This document shows positions 44,346 to 53,661 of a stretch of DNA of 64,000 bases, piece by piece. The position numbers and the translations under genes are program-made. The DNA lies in contig NZ_CP030085.1 of NCBI RefSeq assembly GCF_003261235.1, forward strand, positions 372,001 to 436,000, read 5' to 3'. How positions within the stretch are numbered: position 1 is the stretch's first letter; every line of letters starts with the position of its first letter. The stretch is from Polynucleobacter paneuropaeus (lineage in GTDB: Bacteria; Pseudomonadota; Gammaproteobacteria; Burkholderiales; Burkholderiaceae). The notes beneath the pieces are model-generated. The model saw only the letters and a list, made by a program, of their open reading frames with translations, made no database searches and was not told the origin of the DNA.

Positions 44346-45116
44346 TTAGCTGGCTTGAAGCTTTTTACGTATTGAGTGTTCGGGGGGAATGATATCTAGG
44401 CTGGGCTCGAGTGCTTCACGTTCGTCAAAGACAAAACAAGACCCCTGGTAATGGGCTGAACCAACCTCTTCAAAGTATTTCAGAATTCCACCCTCAAGTT
44501 GGTAGGTATGCTCCATTCCAATTTCACGCATATACAGTCCAGACTTCTCACAGCGAATGCCGCCAGTACAGAAACTCACAACCGTTTTGTCTAGCAATGC
44601 TTCTTTGTGCTTCGTAATCGCCTCTGGAAATTCAGTGAACTTTTCAATATTGAAGTGCAGGGCATTTTCAAAAGTGCCATAGTCAACTTCGAATGCATTG
44701 CGCGTATCGAGCATCACGACTGGCCGTCCTAAATCATCAGTACCCCGATCTAACCATTCTTTTAACTTCTGGGGAGGAAGGAAATTAGCCCGGCCCTTTT
44801 CTGGTTGAATAGTTGGATGATTCATGCGAATAATTTCGCTTTTGAGTTTGATGAGCATTTTTTTAAAGGGCTGCTCATCCGACCAACTCTCTTTTGACTC
44901 GATAGCACTAAAACGGGAGTCACTCCGTAACCAGCTTAAAAAACCACGCATATCTGGCTCTGTGCCGGCAAGGAATAAATTGATACCCTCGCCAGTGAGC
45001 AAAATTGTCCCTTTTAAATGGCGCTGTTGACACTCTTCGAGCATGAGCGCGCGCAGGTCTTCTAGCCCGTCAAGGCTAACAAACAAGTAGGCGGCAATGT
45101 TCAGAATGGGTTTCAT
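44346..45116 (-). CDS. trhO: tRNA uridine-34 hydroxylase TrhO (rhodanese domain)
   Basis: A 256-aa protein with an N-terminal acylphosphatase-like/UPF0176 domain (ILLTGEGINLFLAG near 40) and a C-terminal rhodanese domain. The catalytic Cys is in VSFCTGGIRCEKSG, followed by QLEGGILKYFEEV. TrhO (YceA) hydroxylates uridine 34 of tRNA. Length is slightly short of the 300+ aa of E. coli YceA but normal for this clade. It is divergent from the third TctC gene. Confidence 0.88.
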   Translation of the reverse strand: MKPILNIAAYLFVSLDGLEDLRALMLEECQQRHLKGTILLTGEGINLFLAGTEPDMRGFLSWLRSDSRFSAIESKESWSDEQPFKKMLIKLKSEIIRMNHPTIQPEKGRANFLPPQKLKEWLDRGTDDLGRPVVMLDTRNAFEVDYGTFENALHFNIEKFTEFPEAITKHKEALLDKTVVSFCTGGIRCEKSGLYMREIGMEHTYQLEGGILKYFEEVGSAHYQGSCFVFDEREALEPSLDIIPPEHSIRKKLQAS

Positions 45117-45204
45117 GGATTTTCTTTCTAATACGCCCCTCTATTATCAAACAAGGCGCTGTAGGAGTGGTAATCTTATGTCCTTAAGTGGAGGAGACCT
45201 GTCA

Positions 45205-46203
45205 ATGAGACACCTATTTAATCAAATCACTAGAGCCCTATCGATGGGCCTTATTTTGTGCGGTATGAGTAGCCTTGCGTTGGCTGCAGACTCGGGGGTT
45301 GGCACTTGGCCTACCCAGAAACCCATTCGTTTAATTGCCGTTTTCCCGGCAGGGGGATCGGTTGATCAGGTTGCCCGTATTTTGGCCCCCGCATTGCAGG
45401 CAGAACTCAAGCAGAACGTGATTGTGGAGAACGTCGGTGGTGCCTCTGGTGTGATTGGAACGGCTGCCATGACGCGAGCTGAGCCAGATGGTTACACCTT
45501 TGCAGTGGTCTTTGATACTCACGGCGTTAACCCCAGCCTTAAAGACAAATTACCCTACGACACGATCAAAGATATTGCTCCTGTGAGTTTAATTGGAACT
45601 TCTCCAATGGTCTTAGTTGCAAGTAAGGCCTCGGGTATTAAAACCTTTAAGCAATTGGTGGAAGAATCAAAGGCAGGTAAGAAGTTTAGCTATGGCTCAA
45701 TTGGTATTGGAAGTCTTGGACATTTGGCGATTGCCCGTCTAGCGAAGACAGCGGGCTTTGATTGGATTCACGTTCCTTATCGTGGCGGCGGCCCCTTGAT
45801 GCAAGATGTTTTGGGTGGCCAAGTGCCCCTTGGGATTGGCTCGCAATTTTTGGTCATGCCCCATATTGAAAATGGCGGGGTAGTGCCTTTAGTCATCACT
45901 ACAGCCAAACGATCTCCAGAGCTACCTAATGTGCCCACTGTTGCTGAAAGTGGCTTCCCAGGATTTAATGCGCCAGCATGGTGGGGATTACTTGCGCCAG
46001 GCAAGACACCTCCAGCCATTGTGAACGCGATGAATGCTGCAGTTAATAAGGCTCTCAAGAACCCAGCTGTTTCTGAGAAATTTAAAGCACAGGGCATTCA
46101 AATTGTGGGCGGCAGTCCAGAGGTATTGGGCGATTTTGTTGGTAAACAAATTGCGATCTGGGGCAAGTTTGTGATTGAGAACAATATTAAAGATTCTCAG
46201 TAA
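45205..46203 (+). CDS. Tripartite tricarboxylate transporter substrate-binding protein (Bug/TctC)
   Basis: A 332-aa periplasmic protein with signal peptide (GLILCGMSSLALAADSG). Motifs are IRLIAVFPAGGSVDQVARI, EPDGYTFAVVFDTHGVNPSLKD and FSYGSIGIGSLGHLAIARL. ATG 45205 is chosen because GGAGGAG precedes it by 8 nt; an in-frame extension to 45097 would overlap trhO. It is followed by the CMD-like gene after 8 nt. No TctAB partner is visible. Confidence 0.88.
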   Translation: MRHLFNQITRALSMGLILCGMSSLALAADSGVGTWPTQKPIRLIAVFPAGGSVDQVARILAPALQAELKQNVIVENVGGASGVIGTAAMTRAEPDGYTFAVVFDTHGVNPSLKDKLPYDTIKDIAPVSLIGTSPMVLVASKASGIKTFKQLVEESKAGKKFSYGSIGIGSLGHLAIARLAKTAGFDWIHVPYRGGGPLMQDVLGGQVPLGIGSQFLVMPHIENGGVVPLVITTAKRSPELPNVPTVAESGFPGFNAPAWWGLLAPGKTPPAIVNAMNAAVNKALKNPAVSEKFKAQGIQIVGGSPEVLGDFVGKQIAIWGKFVIENNIKDSQ

Positions 46204-46211
46204 CGCAAGTA

Positions 46212-46754
46212 ATGAATAAGCGCTTAATTGATTACCAGCCGATGGATTTGGCCCAGCCTGCAGAGTTGGTTGCTGCCATTCGGAAACGACGTGGCGGCAA
46301 ATTTATCAATCTGGATCGCATGCTTTTACATAGCGTGCCAATTGCAGAGGGCTGGAATCATTACATTGGTGCAATCCGAAATCAGCTTTCTTTAGATCCC
46401 AAGTTGCGTGAACTGGGAATGTGTGGAGTGGCCGTTTTAAATGGTGCTGAATATGAATTTATTCATCATGCACCCCCCTTTAAAGAAGCTGGTGGAACAC
46501 AAGAGCAGGTTGAGGCCCTTCGTTTATTAGGACAGGCAACTTTCCCTAAGCACTTATTCAATTCTATTGAGCAAGATGCTGCAGAGCTCACTCTACAAAT
46601 GACGCGCAACATTCAAGTTCACCCAGAACTGATGAAGCGCCTACATACCGAACTTGGAAATACTGCAGTAGTTGAGTTGGTGAGTGTCATTGCGGCATAC
46701 AACATGGTGTCACGTTTCCTCATTGCCTTAGACGTAACCCCCGAAGATCATTAA
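46212..46754 (+). CDS. Carboxymuconolactone decarboxylase (CMD/AhpD)-like protein
   Basis: A 180-aa all-helical protein resembling the CMD/AhpD family: RKRRGGKFINLDRMLLHSVPIAEGWNHYI, then LREL..CGVAVLNGAEYEFIHHAPPF. The AhpD CxxC pair is missing (only one Cys in CGVAVLNG), so it is not a typical AhpD disulfide reductase. Its function is unknown. It lies 8 nt after a TctC-type gene and 6 nt before a methyltransferase gene, so the three may be co-transcribed. Confidence 0.78.
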   Translation: MNKRLIDYQPMDLAQPAELVAAIRKRRGGKFINLDRMLLHSVPIAEGWNHYIGAIRNQLSLDPKLRELGMCGVAVLNGAEYEFIHHAPPFKEAGGTQEQVEALRLLGQATFPKHLFNSIEQDAAELTLQMTRNIQVHPELMKRLHTELGNTAVVELVSVIAAYNMVSRFLIALDVTPEDH

Positions 46755-46760
46755 GCTAAG

Positions 46761-47927
46761 TTGAGCTCTGATCAATCCATCGGCTGGGAGGAGGATGGTG
46801 TAACCCATTCTGCCCTGTGGCGCTCTGAAAATGGGATTCGACCCCATCAAAAACTGGTGATTGCTGACGACACTCTGACTGCAGACGCAGCTTATCGAAT
46901 GGCTTGCGAAGGAACTGCCATTTTATGGCGTGGCGATTTTCAGAATGCGCGTCAGCTATTGCAAGCCTTAGCAAGACGAGTCGATAAACCATCTAAGAAA
47001 TCGGTACGTAGCAAAAAAGATTTTCATCAGAGCCAGCTAGACATCTTTAATTTGCATCGTCTTGCGCAATCACAACGCGCTCGTACTTTAGGCATGCTCT
47101 TAATTGAATGTACTGCTGAGCATCATATTGATTTAAGACGAGCGCCCGATATTGCGCAGGCTTGCGAAGAGGCTTATGGCCCCACTCAATCGTCATATCT
47201 TGTCTCGCTAAGAGAGTTGCTAGGTGTAGTTGGTGCTCACGAATGGCGCAAGAAAGGCGTTCTTATTCCAGCGCTAAGTGGAACTCAAGCATTTCACATT
47301 CATCCTCACTACGGTGTGTTCTCGCCGATACGAGGTGAATATATTGACCTAGTTAATCAAGCGCCTTTACCTAGAATACTGGATTCACATCCCATTGCAT
47401 TTGATATTGGGGTGGGGACAGGGATCTTATCCATCGTCCTAGCCAGTAGGGGTATAGCAAAAATCATTGCAACAGATTTGGATCAAAGGGCGCTGGATTG
47501 CGCCAAAGATAATATTGAGCGATCGAACTTTGCTAAACAGATTGAGCTGCTTAAAACCAATCTGTTTCCAGAAGGTAAAGCCGCTCTGATAGTTTGTAAT
47601 CCCCCCTGGCTTCCTGCGAGGCCTAGCTCGCTCCTGGAGGGTGCGATCTACGATCCTAATAGCCAAATGCTTACAGGGTTTCTATCGGGATTGAAAGATC
47701 ATTTGTTGCCTGAAGGTGAGGCTTGGTTAGTTCTGTCTGATCTAGCTGAGTATTTAGGTTTGCGTAGCCGAGAGCAACTACAAGCCTGGTTCGATGAGGC
47801 TGGGGTCAAGGTAGTTGATCGTATGAATATCAAGCCACATCACAAAAAGGTCTTTGATCAAACAGATCCTTTGCATGTCGCCAGAAGCAAAGAGGTAACT
47901 TCTTTATGGCGTCTAATTTTGAAATAA
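46761..47927 (+). CDS. Class I SAM-dependent methyltransferase (PrmC/HemK-like)
   Basis: A 388-aa protein. The N-terminal part (1-200) is unassigned. The C-terminal half has a Rossmann methyltransferase: FDIGVGTGILSIVLASRG (motif I), ATDLDQRALDCA and VCNPPWLP (NPPY/W motif of N-methyltransferases). It may modify a glutamine, adenine or guanine target. A stop codon lies 9 nt before the TTG at 46761, so TTG is the only good start; the next ATG lies about 47 codons on. This is an unusual start codon for the window. Confidence 0.8.
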   Translation: MSSDQSIGWEEDGVTHSALWRSENGIRPHQKLVIADDTLTADAAYRMACEGTAILWRGDFQNARQLLQALARRVDKPSKKSVRSKKDFHQSQLDIFNLHRLAQSQRARTLGMLLIECTAEHHIDLRRAPDIAQACEEAYGPTQSSYLVSLRELLGVVGAHEWRKKGVLIPALSGTQAFHIHPHYGVFSPIRGEYIDLVNQAPLPRILDSHPIAFDIGVGTGILSIVLASRGIAKIIATDLDQRALDCAKDNIERSNFAKQIELLKTNLFPEGKAALIVCNPPWLPARPSSLLEGAIYDPNSQMLTGFLSGLKDHLLPEGEAWLVLSDLAEYLGLRSREQLQAWFDEAGVKVVDRMNIKPHHKKVFDQTDPLHVARSKEVTSLWRLILK

Positions 47928-47976
47928 ATTTCAGGTAATATCGGAAATATCAGGGATTAAATTCAGGGGATTGTTG

Positions 47977-48288
47977 ATGAAATTCGCTATGCTTCGTTCA
48001 ATCTTGGGCTATCGCCTCTTGCTTGCTTTAAGCATGTTTGCTTGCATGCTTTGCTTAGCTGCTTGTGCTACTAAAAATGAGTGGCATAACACTAACAGTA
48101 ATGCAAACCTAGAAGCTGATGAGGCACATTGCGATCGAGTTATACGACAAAGCGCGCTCCCCGATCAAGGTAATGCCCTGTTTCAGCCTATGCGCAATAC
48201 TGGACCTAAGGCAGACTTATACAGTCGCTGCATGTTAGAAAAAGGTTGGTATAAAGTCAAAAACGAGAGTGAACAAAAAACCCCTTAA
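47977..48288 (+). CDS. Small lipoprotein
   Basis: A 103-aa protein with signal peptide and lipobox CLAAC (lipidated Cys). The mature part of about 70 aa has two cysteines (EAHCDRVIRQ and YSRCMLEKGWYKV) likely to form a disulfide. AGGGGA precedes the ATG at 47977; two TTG codons just upstream are less likely starts. Function is unknown. A terminator overlaps its last codons. Confidence 0.75.
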   Translation: MKFAMLRSILGYRLLLALSMFACMLCLAACATKNEWHNTNSNANLEADEAHCDRVIRQSALPDQGNALFQPMRNTGPKADLYSRCMLEKGWYKVKNESEQKTP

Positions 48289-48311
48289 GATTTTCACCGT
48301 AAGGGGTTTTT
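48275..48311 (+). terminator. Rho-independent terminator overlapping the lipoprotein stop codon
   Basis: AAAAACCCCTTA and TAAGGGGTTTTT form a perfect 12-bp stem around a 12-nt loop. The TAA stop of the lipoprotein lies in the left arm. The T-run follows directly. The A-rich left side could also serve the minus-strand tmRNA end. Confidence 0.85.
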
Positions 48312-48331
48312 GCTGAGGCTACTACTAATAA

Positions 48332-48690
48332 TGGTGGAGTCGGCGGGAATCGAACCCGCGTCCGCAAATCCTCCACAACAAGTTCTACATACTTAGTCTT
48401 ATCATTTGATTTAACCAGCTAGTCACGAATAGACACGTTACTGACTGGCGATTCACTTGATTTTCGAACTATCACTCGTGACACGAGATAGTCTTATCTC
48501 TTGTAAATGACCCTGATGTAGCTTGCGCTACCTGACCCAAGAGAGAATCAGTTCAGGGGCAACCGCATTTAAGCGGCTAGTGCGTAACGTTCGTCGTTAG
48601 CAGTTATTACATTCCCATTGATTTACGAGATAACGGGTCCTCGGTATGCCCTTGATGCTTTGTAATCCACGTCGAAACCATGTCGACCCC
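48332..48690 (-). ncRNA. ssrA: Transfer-messenger RNA (tmRNA)
   Basis: A 359-nt tmRNA on the minus strand. The 5' end GGGGUCG pairs with the 3' CGACUCC-ACCA in a 7-bp acceptor stem including the alanine-identity G3:U pair, and the T-arm GGTTCGATTCC and CCA end are encoded. The mRNA-like part reads GCT AAC GAC GAA CGT TAC GCA CTA GCC GCT TAA, so the tag is ANDERYALAA after the charged alanine. It rescues stalled ribosomes with SmpB and marks proteins for ClpXP. Upstream CCTTAAAAT could be a -10 element, with no clear -35. Confidence 0.96.
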
Positions 48691-48761
48691 GAAGACTGTG
48701 CATTTGGAAATCTATTTTAAGGCGGACGGCTTAAAAAAGCTCGTTATCTTTTCCAAAGACC

Positions 48762-49442
48762 TTAAGGCTGACCAGGAAAGATGATTTCCATTAGTTCTTG
48801 TGGGGTTTTCACCAAAAAATCGGCTCCCCATGCTTCGGGCGGCTCTGCGCAGCCGCAATAGCCATAGGCTGCAGCAACCGTTTTCATGCCTGCTGCTTTA
48901 CCAGCAACAATATCGCGGATGTCATCGCCAACATAAAGTCCTTTTGTGGGGTCCACTTTAGCTAGCTTGGCAGCATGCAAGATCGGCGCTGGGTGAGGTT
49001 TTGCATGAGGTGTGGTGTCACCAGAGACTGTTGAAGCTGCACGCTGACGTAGGCCCATCCCCTCAGTAAGAGGATGCGTAAAGCGCTCATGCTTATTGGT
49101 CACTATGCCCCAAGGTAGTTTGGCTTGGTCAAGCTGATTGAGTAACTCATCAATGCCGTCAAATAAAACACTATTTACTAGCAAGGCTTTTTCATAGTTG
49201 GTAAAAAACTCATCGCGCAAGAGACTGAAGTCAGGGTGCTCTGGGTTAATACCAAAGGCGCCTGCGATAAGACCACGAGCCCCAGCAGAGGCCCGAGGGC
49301 GCAATATTTCATAAGGGAGTGCAGCTTGCTTGCGGGCAATGAGTAATTGATTTGCAGCGGCAACTAAATCAGGGGCGGTATCTGCTAGGGTGCCATCTAA
49401 GTCAAAGAAGATCCCGCGATAAGGACTCTGTATCAAGTGCAT
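48762..49442 (-). CDS. gph: Phosphoglycolate phosphatase
   Basis: A 226-aa HAD hydrolase: nucleophile Asp in [15 protein letters not shown], motif II in [10 protein letters not shown], motif III Lys in [10 protein letters not shown], and motif [16 protein letters not shown]. It removes the phosphate from 2-phosphoglycolate. The gene overlaps the end of ubiG by 10 nt, the usual ubiG-gph order in beta-proteobacteria. No terminator lies before the tmRNA promoter region. Confidence 0.93.
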   Translation of the reverse strand: MHLIQSPYRGIFFDLDGTLADTAPDLVAAANQLLIARKQAALPYEILRPRASAGARGLIAGAFGINPEHPDFSLLRDEFFTNYEKALLVNSVLFDGIDELLNQLDQAKLPWGIVTNKHERFTHPLTEGMGLRQRAASTVSGDTTPHAKPHPAPILHAAKLAKVDPTKGLYVGDDIRDIVAGKAAGMKTVAAAYGYCGCAEPPEAWGADFLVKTPQELMEIIFPGQP

Positions 49443-50128
49443 TTACGAACAGCAATCATGTAATTGACATCCATATCGCTACCCAGTGAATAGACTTGAG
49501 TAAATGGGTTGTAGCTCATCCCTTTCATGCCTAGTAGATCTAATTGTGCTTCACGAGTAAAGGCAATTAGCTCAGATGGCTTAATAAATTTAGCGTATTC
49601 GTGAGTCCCTTTAGGGAGCAGTCGAAGAAGATATTCAGCGCCAAGAATGGCGAATAAGTAGGATTTGGGATTGCGATTGAGTGTGCTGAAGAAAAGGGTG
49701 CCACCGGGCTTTGCAAGCGCCGCACAGGCCCTTACAACCGATGCCGGATCTGGAACGTGCTCAAGCATCTCCATGCAGGTCACAACATCATATTGGCCAG
49801 CATTCTCTTGCGCGAGTGCTTCGGCCGAAATCGCGCGATAGTTGAGTTTGGCTCCTACCTCGAGAGCATGTAATTCAGCGACCTTGAGGGCCTTCTCTGA
49901 TAGATCGATACCAGTAGCACTGGCGCCAGACTGCGCCATGGACTCTGCCAGGATGCCACCACCACACCCGACATCCAGTACTTGTTTACCCTCTAGGCTG
50001 ATAAAGGACTTAATCCAGTTCAAGCGCAGCGGATTAATGGCGTGCAGAGGCTTAAATTCACTATTGGGATCCCACCAGCGATGGGCTAGGGCGCTAAATT
50101 TAGCGATTTCGGATTGATCGACGTTCAT
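49433..50128 (-). CDS. ubiG: Ubiquinone biosynthesis O-methyltransferase UbiG
   Basis: A 231-aa SAM methyltransferase with motif [18 protein letters not shown] near 50 and [13 protein letters not shown], typical of UbiG. The N-terminal [26 protein letters not shown] is the family signature. It carries out both O-methylations in ubiquinone synthesis. It lies downstream of ompA beyond a terminator and overlaps gph. Confidence 0.96.
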   Translation of the reverse strand: MNVDQSEIAKFSALAHRWWDPNSEFKPLHAINPLRLNWIKSFISLEGKQVLDVGCGGGILAESMAQSGASATGIDLSEKALKVAELHALEVGAKLNYRAISAEALAQENAGQYDVVTCMEMLEHVPDPASVVRACAALAKPGGTLFFSTLNRNPKSYLFAILGAEYLLRLLPKGTHEYAKFIKPSELIAFTREAQLDLLGMKGMSYNPFTQVYSLGSDMDVNYMIAVRKCT

Positions 50129-50149
50129 GTAAACGAATATAGCGGAAAT

Positions 50150-50178
50150 AAAAAAGCCCGGCAGAACCGGGCTTTTTT
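50150..50178 (-). terminator. Rho-independent terminator after ompA
   Basis: On the minus strand AAAAAAGCCCGG and CCGGGCTTTTTT form a perfect 12-bp stem with a 5-nt loop and a T-run, 15 nt after the ompA stop. The symmetry makes it potentially bidirectional. Confidence 0.92.
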
Positions 50179-50192
50179 AGGTTTGAAGCGAA

Positions 50193-50759
50193 TTACTTAG
50201 CTGTACCAACAACTTCGATATCGGTACGGCGATTCTTAGCGCGGCCTTCAGCAGTTGCGTTTGATGCAACTGGATTGCTCTTGCCTTTAGATTCTGTGTA
50301 GATGCGGCTTGCATCAATACCCTTAGCTACGAGGTATGCCTTAACAGACTGTGCACGACGCTGACCGAGGGCCATGTTGTATGCATCTGTACCAACGCTA
50401 TCAGTGTTACCAACAGCGATGATGACTTCTAACTTAATCTTGGAAAGATCAGCAGCGATCTTGTCCAAAGTTGCTTTGCCTTCTGGTTTCAAGTCAGACT
50501 TGTTGAAATCATAGAGGGTGTCAGCTTGCAAAGTGATCTTGCTTTGGCTAACGCCAGATGCAGAGTGACCTTTCAAAGCGCCGTCACAGCCAGGAGCTGC
50601 AGAAGCAGGAGTCCAAGCGTTATCACGCCAGCACAATGTGCCGTCGCCGTTTTTCCAGTTCAGGGAGCCGTCGCCGTTTTGCCAGTTATCAGAAGCCATT
50701 GCTGCGGATGCAGAAACGGTAATAACGGAAGCGAGCAACAGTTTTAGGGTTTTGTTCAT
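50193..50759 (-). CDS. ompA: OmpA family outer-membrane protein
   Basis: A 188-aa protein with a signal peptide (SASAAMASDN), a short Trp/Asn/Gly-rich N-terminal module with three repeats (NWQNGDGSL, NWKNGDGTL, WRDNAW) and a C-terminal OmpA domain. The peptidoglycan-binding pattern is TLYDFNKSDLKPEGKATLDKI, VGNTDSVGTDAYN and NRRTDIEV. It lacks the eight-stranded barrel, so it is a short periplasmic anchor type. GAGGACT lies before the ATG. Its promoter (50874-50902) faces the gyrA promoter. Confidence 0.9.
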   Translation of the reverse strand: MNKTLKLLLASVITVSASAAMASDNWQNGDGSLNWKNGDGTLCWRDNAWTPASAAPGCDGALKGHSASGVSQSKITLQADTLYDFNKSDLKPEGKATLDKIAADLSKIKLEVIIAVGNTDSVGTDAYNMALGQRRAQSVKAYLVAKGIDASRIYTESKGKSNPVASNATAEGRAKNRRTDIEVVGTAK

Positions 50760-50873
50760 TTTTAGTCCTCAAAAATCTCTTTTTAATTAAAGTCAAACTT
50801 AAATGTAATTCGCCCTACTTTGAAGCAAAAACACCGCAAAGCGACACATCTCAATTTCGTACAAACTGACAGA

Positions 50874-50902
50874 ATCTTAGCATAGGGGCCTTCCGTCATC
50901 AA
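50874..50902 (-). promoter_or_regulatory. Putative ompA promoter
   Basis: On the minus strand TTGATG (50897-50902) and TAAGAT (50874-50879) match the -35 and -10 consensus at 4 of 6 positions each, with an ideal 17-nt spacer. This leaves a leader of about 105 nt before the ompA start. Prediction by eye. Confidence 0.5.
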
Positions 50903-50904
50903 AA

Positions 50905-50913
50905 TGATATTAT
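50905..50913 (+). promoter_or_regulatory. Extended -10 element immediately upstream of gyrA
   Basis: TGATATTAT has the TGn extension and a -10 hexamer TATTAT (50908-50913). Starting 7 nt downstream, transcription would begin at or next to the A of the gyrA ATG (50920), giving a leaderless message. There is no good -35 at the right distance and no Shine-Dalgarno sequence before gyrA. A longer leader from another promoter cannot be excluded. Confidence 0.4.
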
Positions 50914-50919
50914 TTCTAA

Positions 50920-53628
50920 ATGGAACAAGCCGCTAAAGAAACACTACCAATATCCCTAGAAGACGAAATGCGGCGGTCCTATTTGGACTACGCTATGAGC
51001 GTCATTGTCGGCAGAGCCTTGCCTGACGTGCGTGACGGCCTCAAACCGGTACACCGCCGGGTCTTATTTGCGATGTATGAATTAAACAACGATTGGAACC
51101 GAGCTTACAAAAAATCTGCCCGTATAGTTGGCGATGTAATCGGTAAATACCATCCCCATGGCGATTCTGCGGTCTATGACACCATTGTTCGGATGGCTCA
51201 GGATTTCTCTCTGCGCTATATGTTGGTTGACGGCCAGGGCAATTTCGGTTCCGTAGACGGTGATAACGCTGCTGCAATGCGGTATACCGAGATCCGTTTG
51301 CGCAAAATCGCCCATGATCTGTTAGCCGATTTAGACAAAGAAACAGTTGATTTTGGCCCCAACTATGACGGTAGCGAGCAGGAACCCCTGATTCTGCCGG
51401 CTAAAGTGCCTAATTTGCTGATTAACGGCAGCTCAGGCATTGCGGTAGGTATGGCAACCAATATTCCGCCCCACAACCTAGACGAGGTCGTGCAGGCCTG
51501 TTTACATGTTTTGCACAACCCAGACTGCACGATTGATGAATTGATTGAAATCATCCCAGCACCAGATTTTCCAACCGCTGGAATCATCTATGGCGTGCAA
51601 GGTGTACGCGAAGGTTATCGCACGGGTCGTGGACGTGTGGTCATGCGTGCGAAGACCCACTTTGAAGATATTGATAAGGGTTCACGTCAAGCCATCATTG
51701 TTGATGAGTTACCTTACCAAGTGAATAAGAAAAACTTGCTCGAGCGGATTGCTGAGTTAGTGAATGAGAAAAAGATTGAAGGTATTTCGGATTTACGGGA
51801 TGAGTCCGATAAATCCGGTATGCGCGTTGTAATTGAGCTTAAGCGGGGTGAAGTGCCTGAGGTTGTTCTCAATAATTTGTACAAGGGCACACAGTTACAA
51901 GATAATTTTGGTATGAATATGGTGGCCTTGGTTGATAACCAGCCACGCTTGTTGAACTTGAAACAGATGCTCGAGTATTTCTTGCAGCATCGTCGCGAGG
52001 TTGTAACACGTCGCACGATCTTTGAATTACGTAAAGCGCGTGAGCGTGGTCATGTGCTCGAAGGTTTAGCTGTCGCATTAGCAAACATTGATGAATTCAT
52101 TGCGATCATCAAAGCTGCTGCTAACCCAGTGGAAGCGAAGACAGAGTTGATGGGTAAGAATTGGGATTCTTCTATGGTGCGTGAGATGTTGGCGCGCGCT
52201 GAGACGGATACACCTGGCGGTCGCAATGCTTATCGTCCAGACGGGCTCTTACCTGAGTACGGCATGCAAAGTAGCGGCCTCTATCGTTTATCAGATAGTC
52301 AGGCGCAAGAGATTCTGCAAATGCGTTTGCAACGCTTGACTGGTCTTGAGCAAGATAAGATTGTTTCAGAGTACAAAGACGTAATGTCCGAGATTGCTGA
52401 CCTGCTCGACCTGCTGGCTAAATCAGAGCGTGTGACTCAGGTTATCGAAAGCGAATTAAAAGAAGTGCAAGCTGAGTTTGGCATCGCGGGTAGCGATAAT
52501 GGTCGCCGTTCATTCATTGAGATGAATGCAACTGAGCTCTTCACTGAAGATCTCATCACACCGCAAGACATGGTGGTTACGCTCTCACATACGGGTTATA
52601 TGAAGAGCCAACCGCTCAGCGAATATCGCGCACAGAAGCGCGGTGGTCGCGGTAAACAAGCTGCAGCAACTAAAGATGAAGATTGGATTGACACTCTATT
52701 CGTAGCAAATACACACGATACGATTTTGTGCTTCTCTGATCGCGGTCGTATGTACTGGCTCAAGGTTTGGGAAGTACCGCAAGGTAGTCGTACTTCCAGA
52801 GGCAAACCGATCGTCAATATGTTCCCGCTGATTGAAGGCGAGAAGATCACTGTGATTTTGCCAATTAAAGGCTATCAAGATGATCAGTACGTCTTCATGG
52901 CAACCAGCTTAGGTACCGTTAAGAAGACCCGTTTATCGGACTTCTCTAACCCACGTAAGGCCGGCATTATTGCGGTCGATCTCAATGAGAGCGATTTCTT
53001 GGTGGGCGCGGCGATTACCGATGGTCAACACGATGTGATGTTGTTCTCCGATGCTGGTAAAGCAGTGCGCTTTGATGAGAATGATGTTCGTCCAATGGGC
53101 CGAACTGCTCGTGGTGTGCGTGGTATGAACTTGGGCGAAGGTCAGCAAGTCATTGCAATGCTAGTAGCACCTGCTGAAGCAGCTGAAGGTGCACAGATTA
53201 GTAACGCGGATGCTGAAGCGAATGCAATCACCGGTAGCGTATTGACTGCAACAGAAAATGGTTTTGGTAAACGTACGCCAATCGCAGAATACACCCGCCA
53301 TGGCCGCGGTACTAAAGGCATGATTGCCATTCAGACATCAGAGCGTAACGGCAAAGTTGTTGCTGCAGCACTCGTTTCTCCTGAAGACCAAATTATGTTG
53401 ATCACTACGGGCGGTGTCTTAGTTCGTACGCGCGTCTCTGAAATCCGTGAGATGGGTCGTTCTACTCAAGGTGTAACGCTGATTAACGTTGACGAAGGTA
53501 CACGTCTGTCTGGCTTGCAGAGAATTGCTGAGAGCGATTCAGATGACGAGGATGATCTTGGAGAAGATGATTCGATTGATGCTGGCGATGTTGGTGATAC
53601 TGCTAGCGATACTGCTAGTGATGCCTAA
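50920..53628 (+). CDS. gyrA: DNA gyrase subunit A
   Basis: A 902-aa type II topoisomerase subunit. The active-site Tyr122 is in AAMRYTEIR and the quinolone-determining region [10 protein letters not shown] has wild-type Ser83 and Asp87, exactly in E. coli numbering. The GyrA box QKRGGRGKQ is in the C-terminal beta-pinwheel. The tail (about 870-902) is very acidic ([13 protein letters not shown]) and ends in a [10 protein letters not shown] repeat. No Shine-Dalgarno sequence precedes the ATG. serC follows after 33 nt. Confidence 0.97.
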   Translation: MEQAAKETLPISLEDEMRRSYLDYAMSVIVGRALPDVRDGLKPVHRRVLFAMYELNNDWNRAYKKSARIVGDVIGKYHPHGDSAVYDTIVRMAQDFSLRYMLVDGQGNFGSVDGDNAAAMRYTEIRLRKIAHDLLADLDKETVDFGPNYDGSEQEPLILPAKVPNLLINGSSGIAVGMATNIPPHNLDEVVQACLHVLHNPDCTIDELIEIIPAPDFPTAGIIYGVQGVREGYRTGRGRVVMRAKTHFEDIDKGSRQAIIVDELPYQVNKKNLLERIAELVNEKKIEGISDLRDESDKSGMRVVIELKRGEVPEVVLNNLYKGTQLQDNFGMNMVALVDNQPRLLNLKQMLEYFLQHRREVVTRRTIFELRKARERGHVLEGLAVALANIDEFIAIIKAAANPVEAKTELMGKNWDSSMVREMLARAETDTPGGRNAYRPDGLLPEYGMQSSGLYRLSDSQAQEILQMRLQRLTGLEQDKIVSEYKDVMSEIADLLDLLAKSERVTQVIESELKEVQAEFGIAGSDNGRRSFIEMNATELFTEDLITPQDMVVTLSHTGYMKSQPLSEYRAQKRGGRGKQAAATKDEDWIDTLFVANTHDTILCFSDRGRMYWLKVWEVPQGSRTSRGKPIVNMFPLIEGEKITVILPIKGYQDDQYVFMATSLGTVKKTRLSDFSNPRKAGIIAVDLNESDFLVGAAITDGQHDVMLFSDAGKAVRFDENDVRPMGRTARGVRGMNLGEGQQVIAMLVAPAEAAEGAQISNADAEANAITGSVLTATENGFGKRTPIAEYTRHGRGTKGMIAIQTSERNGKVVAAALVSPEDQIMLITTGGVLVRTRVSEIREMGRSTQGVTLINVDEGTRLSGLQRIAESDSDDEDDLGEDDSIDAGDVGDTASDTASDA

Positions 53629-53661
53629 ACTGGCATCGATTAAAGACTAGTCGATACCAAC

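Noticed and set aside
48332..48365. A tRNA gene read from the T-arm-like GGTTCGATTCC
   Set aside because: It is the 3' half of the tmRNA acceptor and T-arm; no separate tRNA cloverleaf exists.
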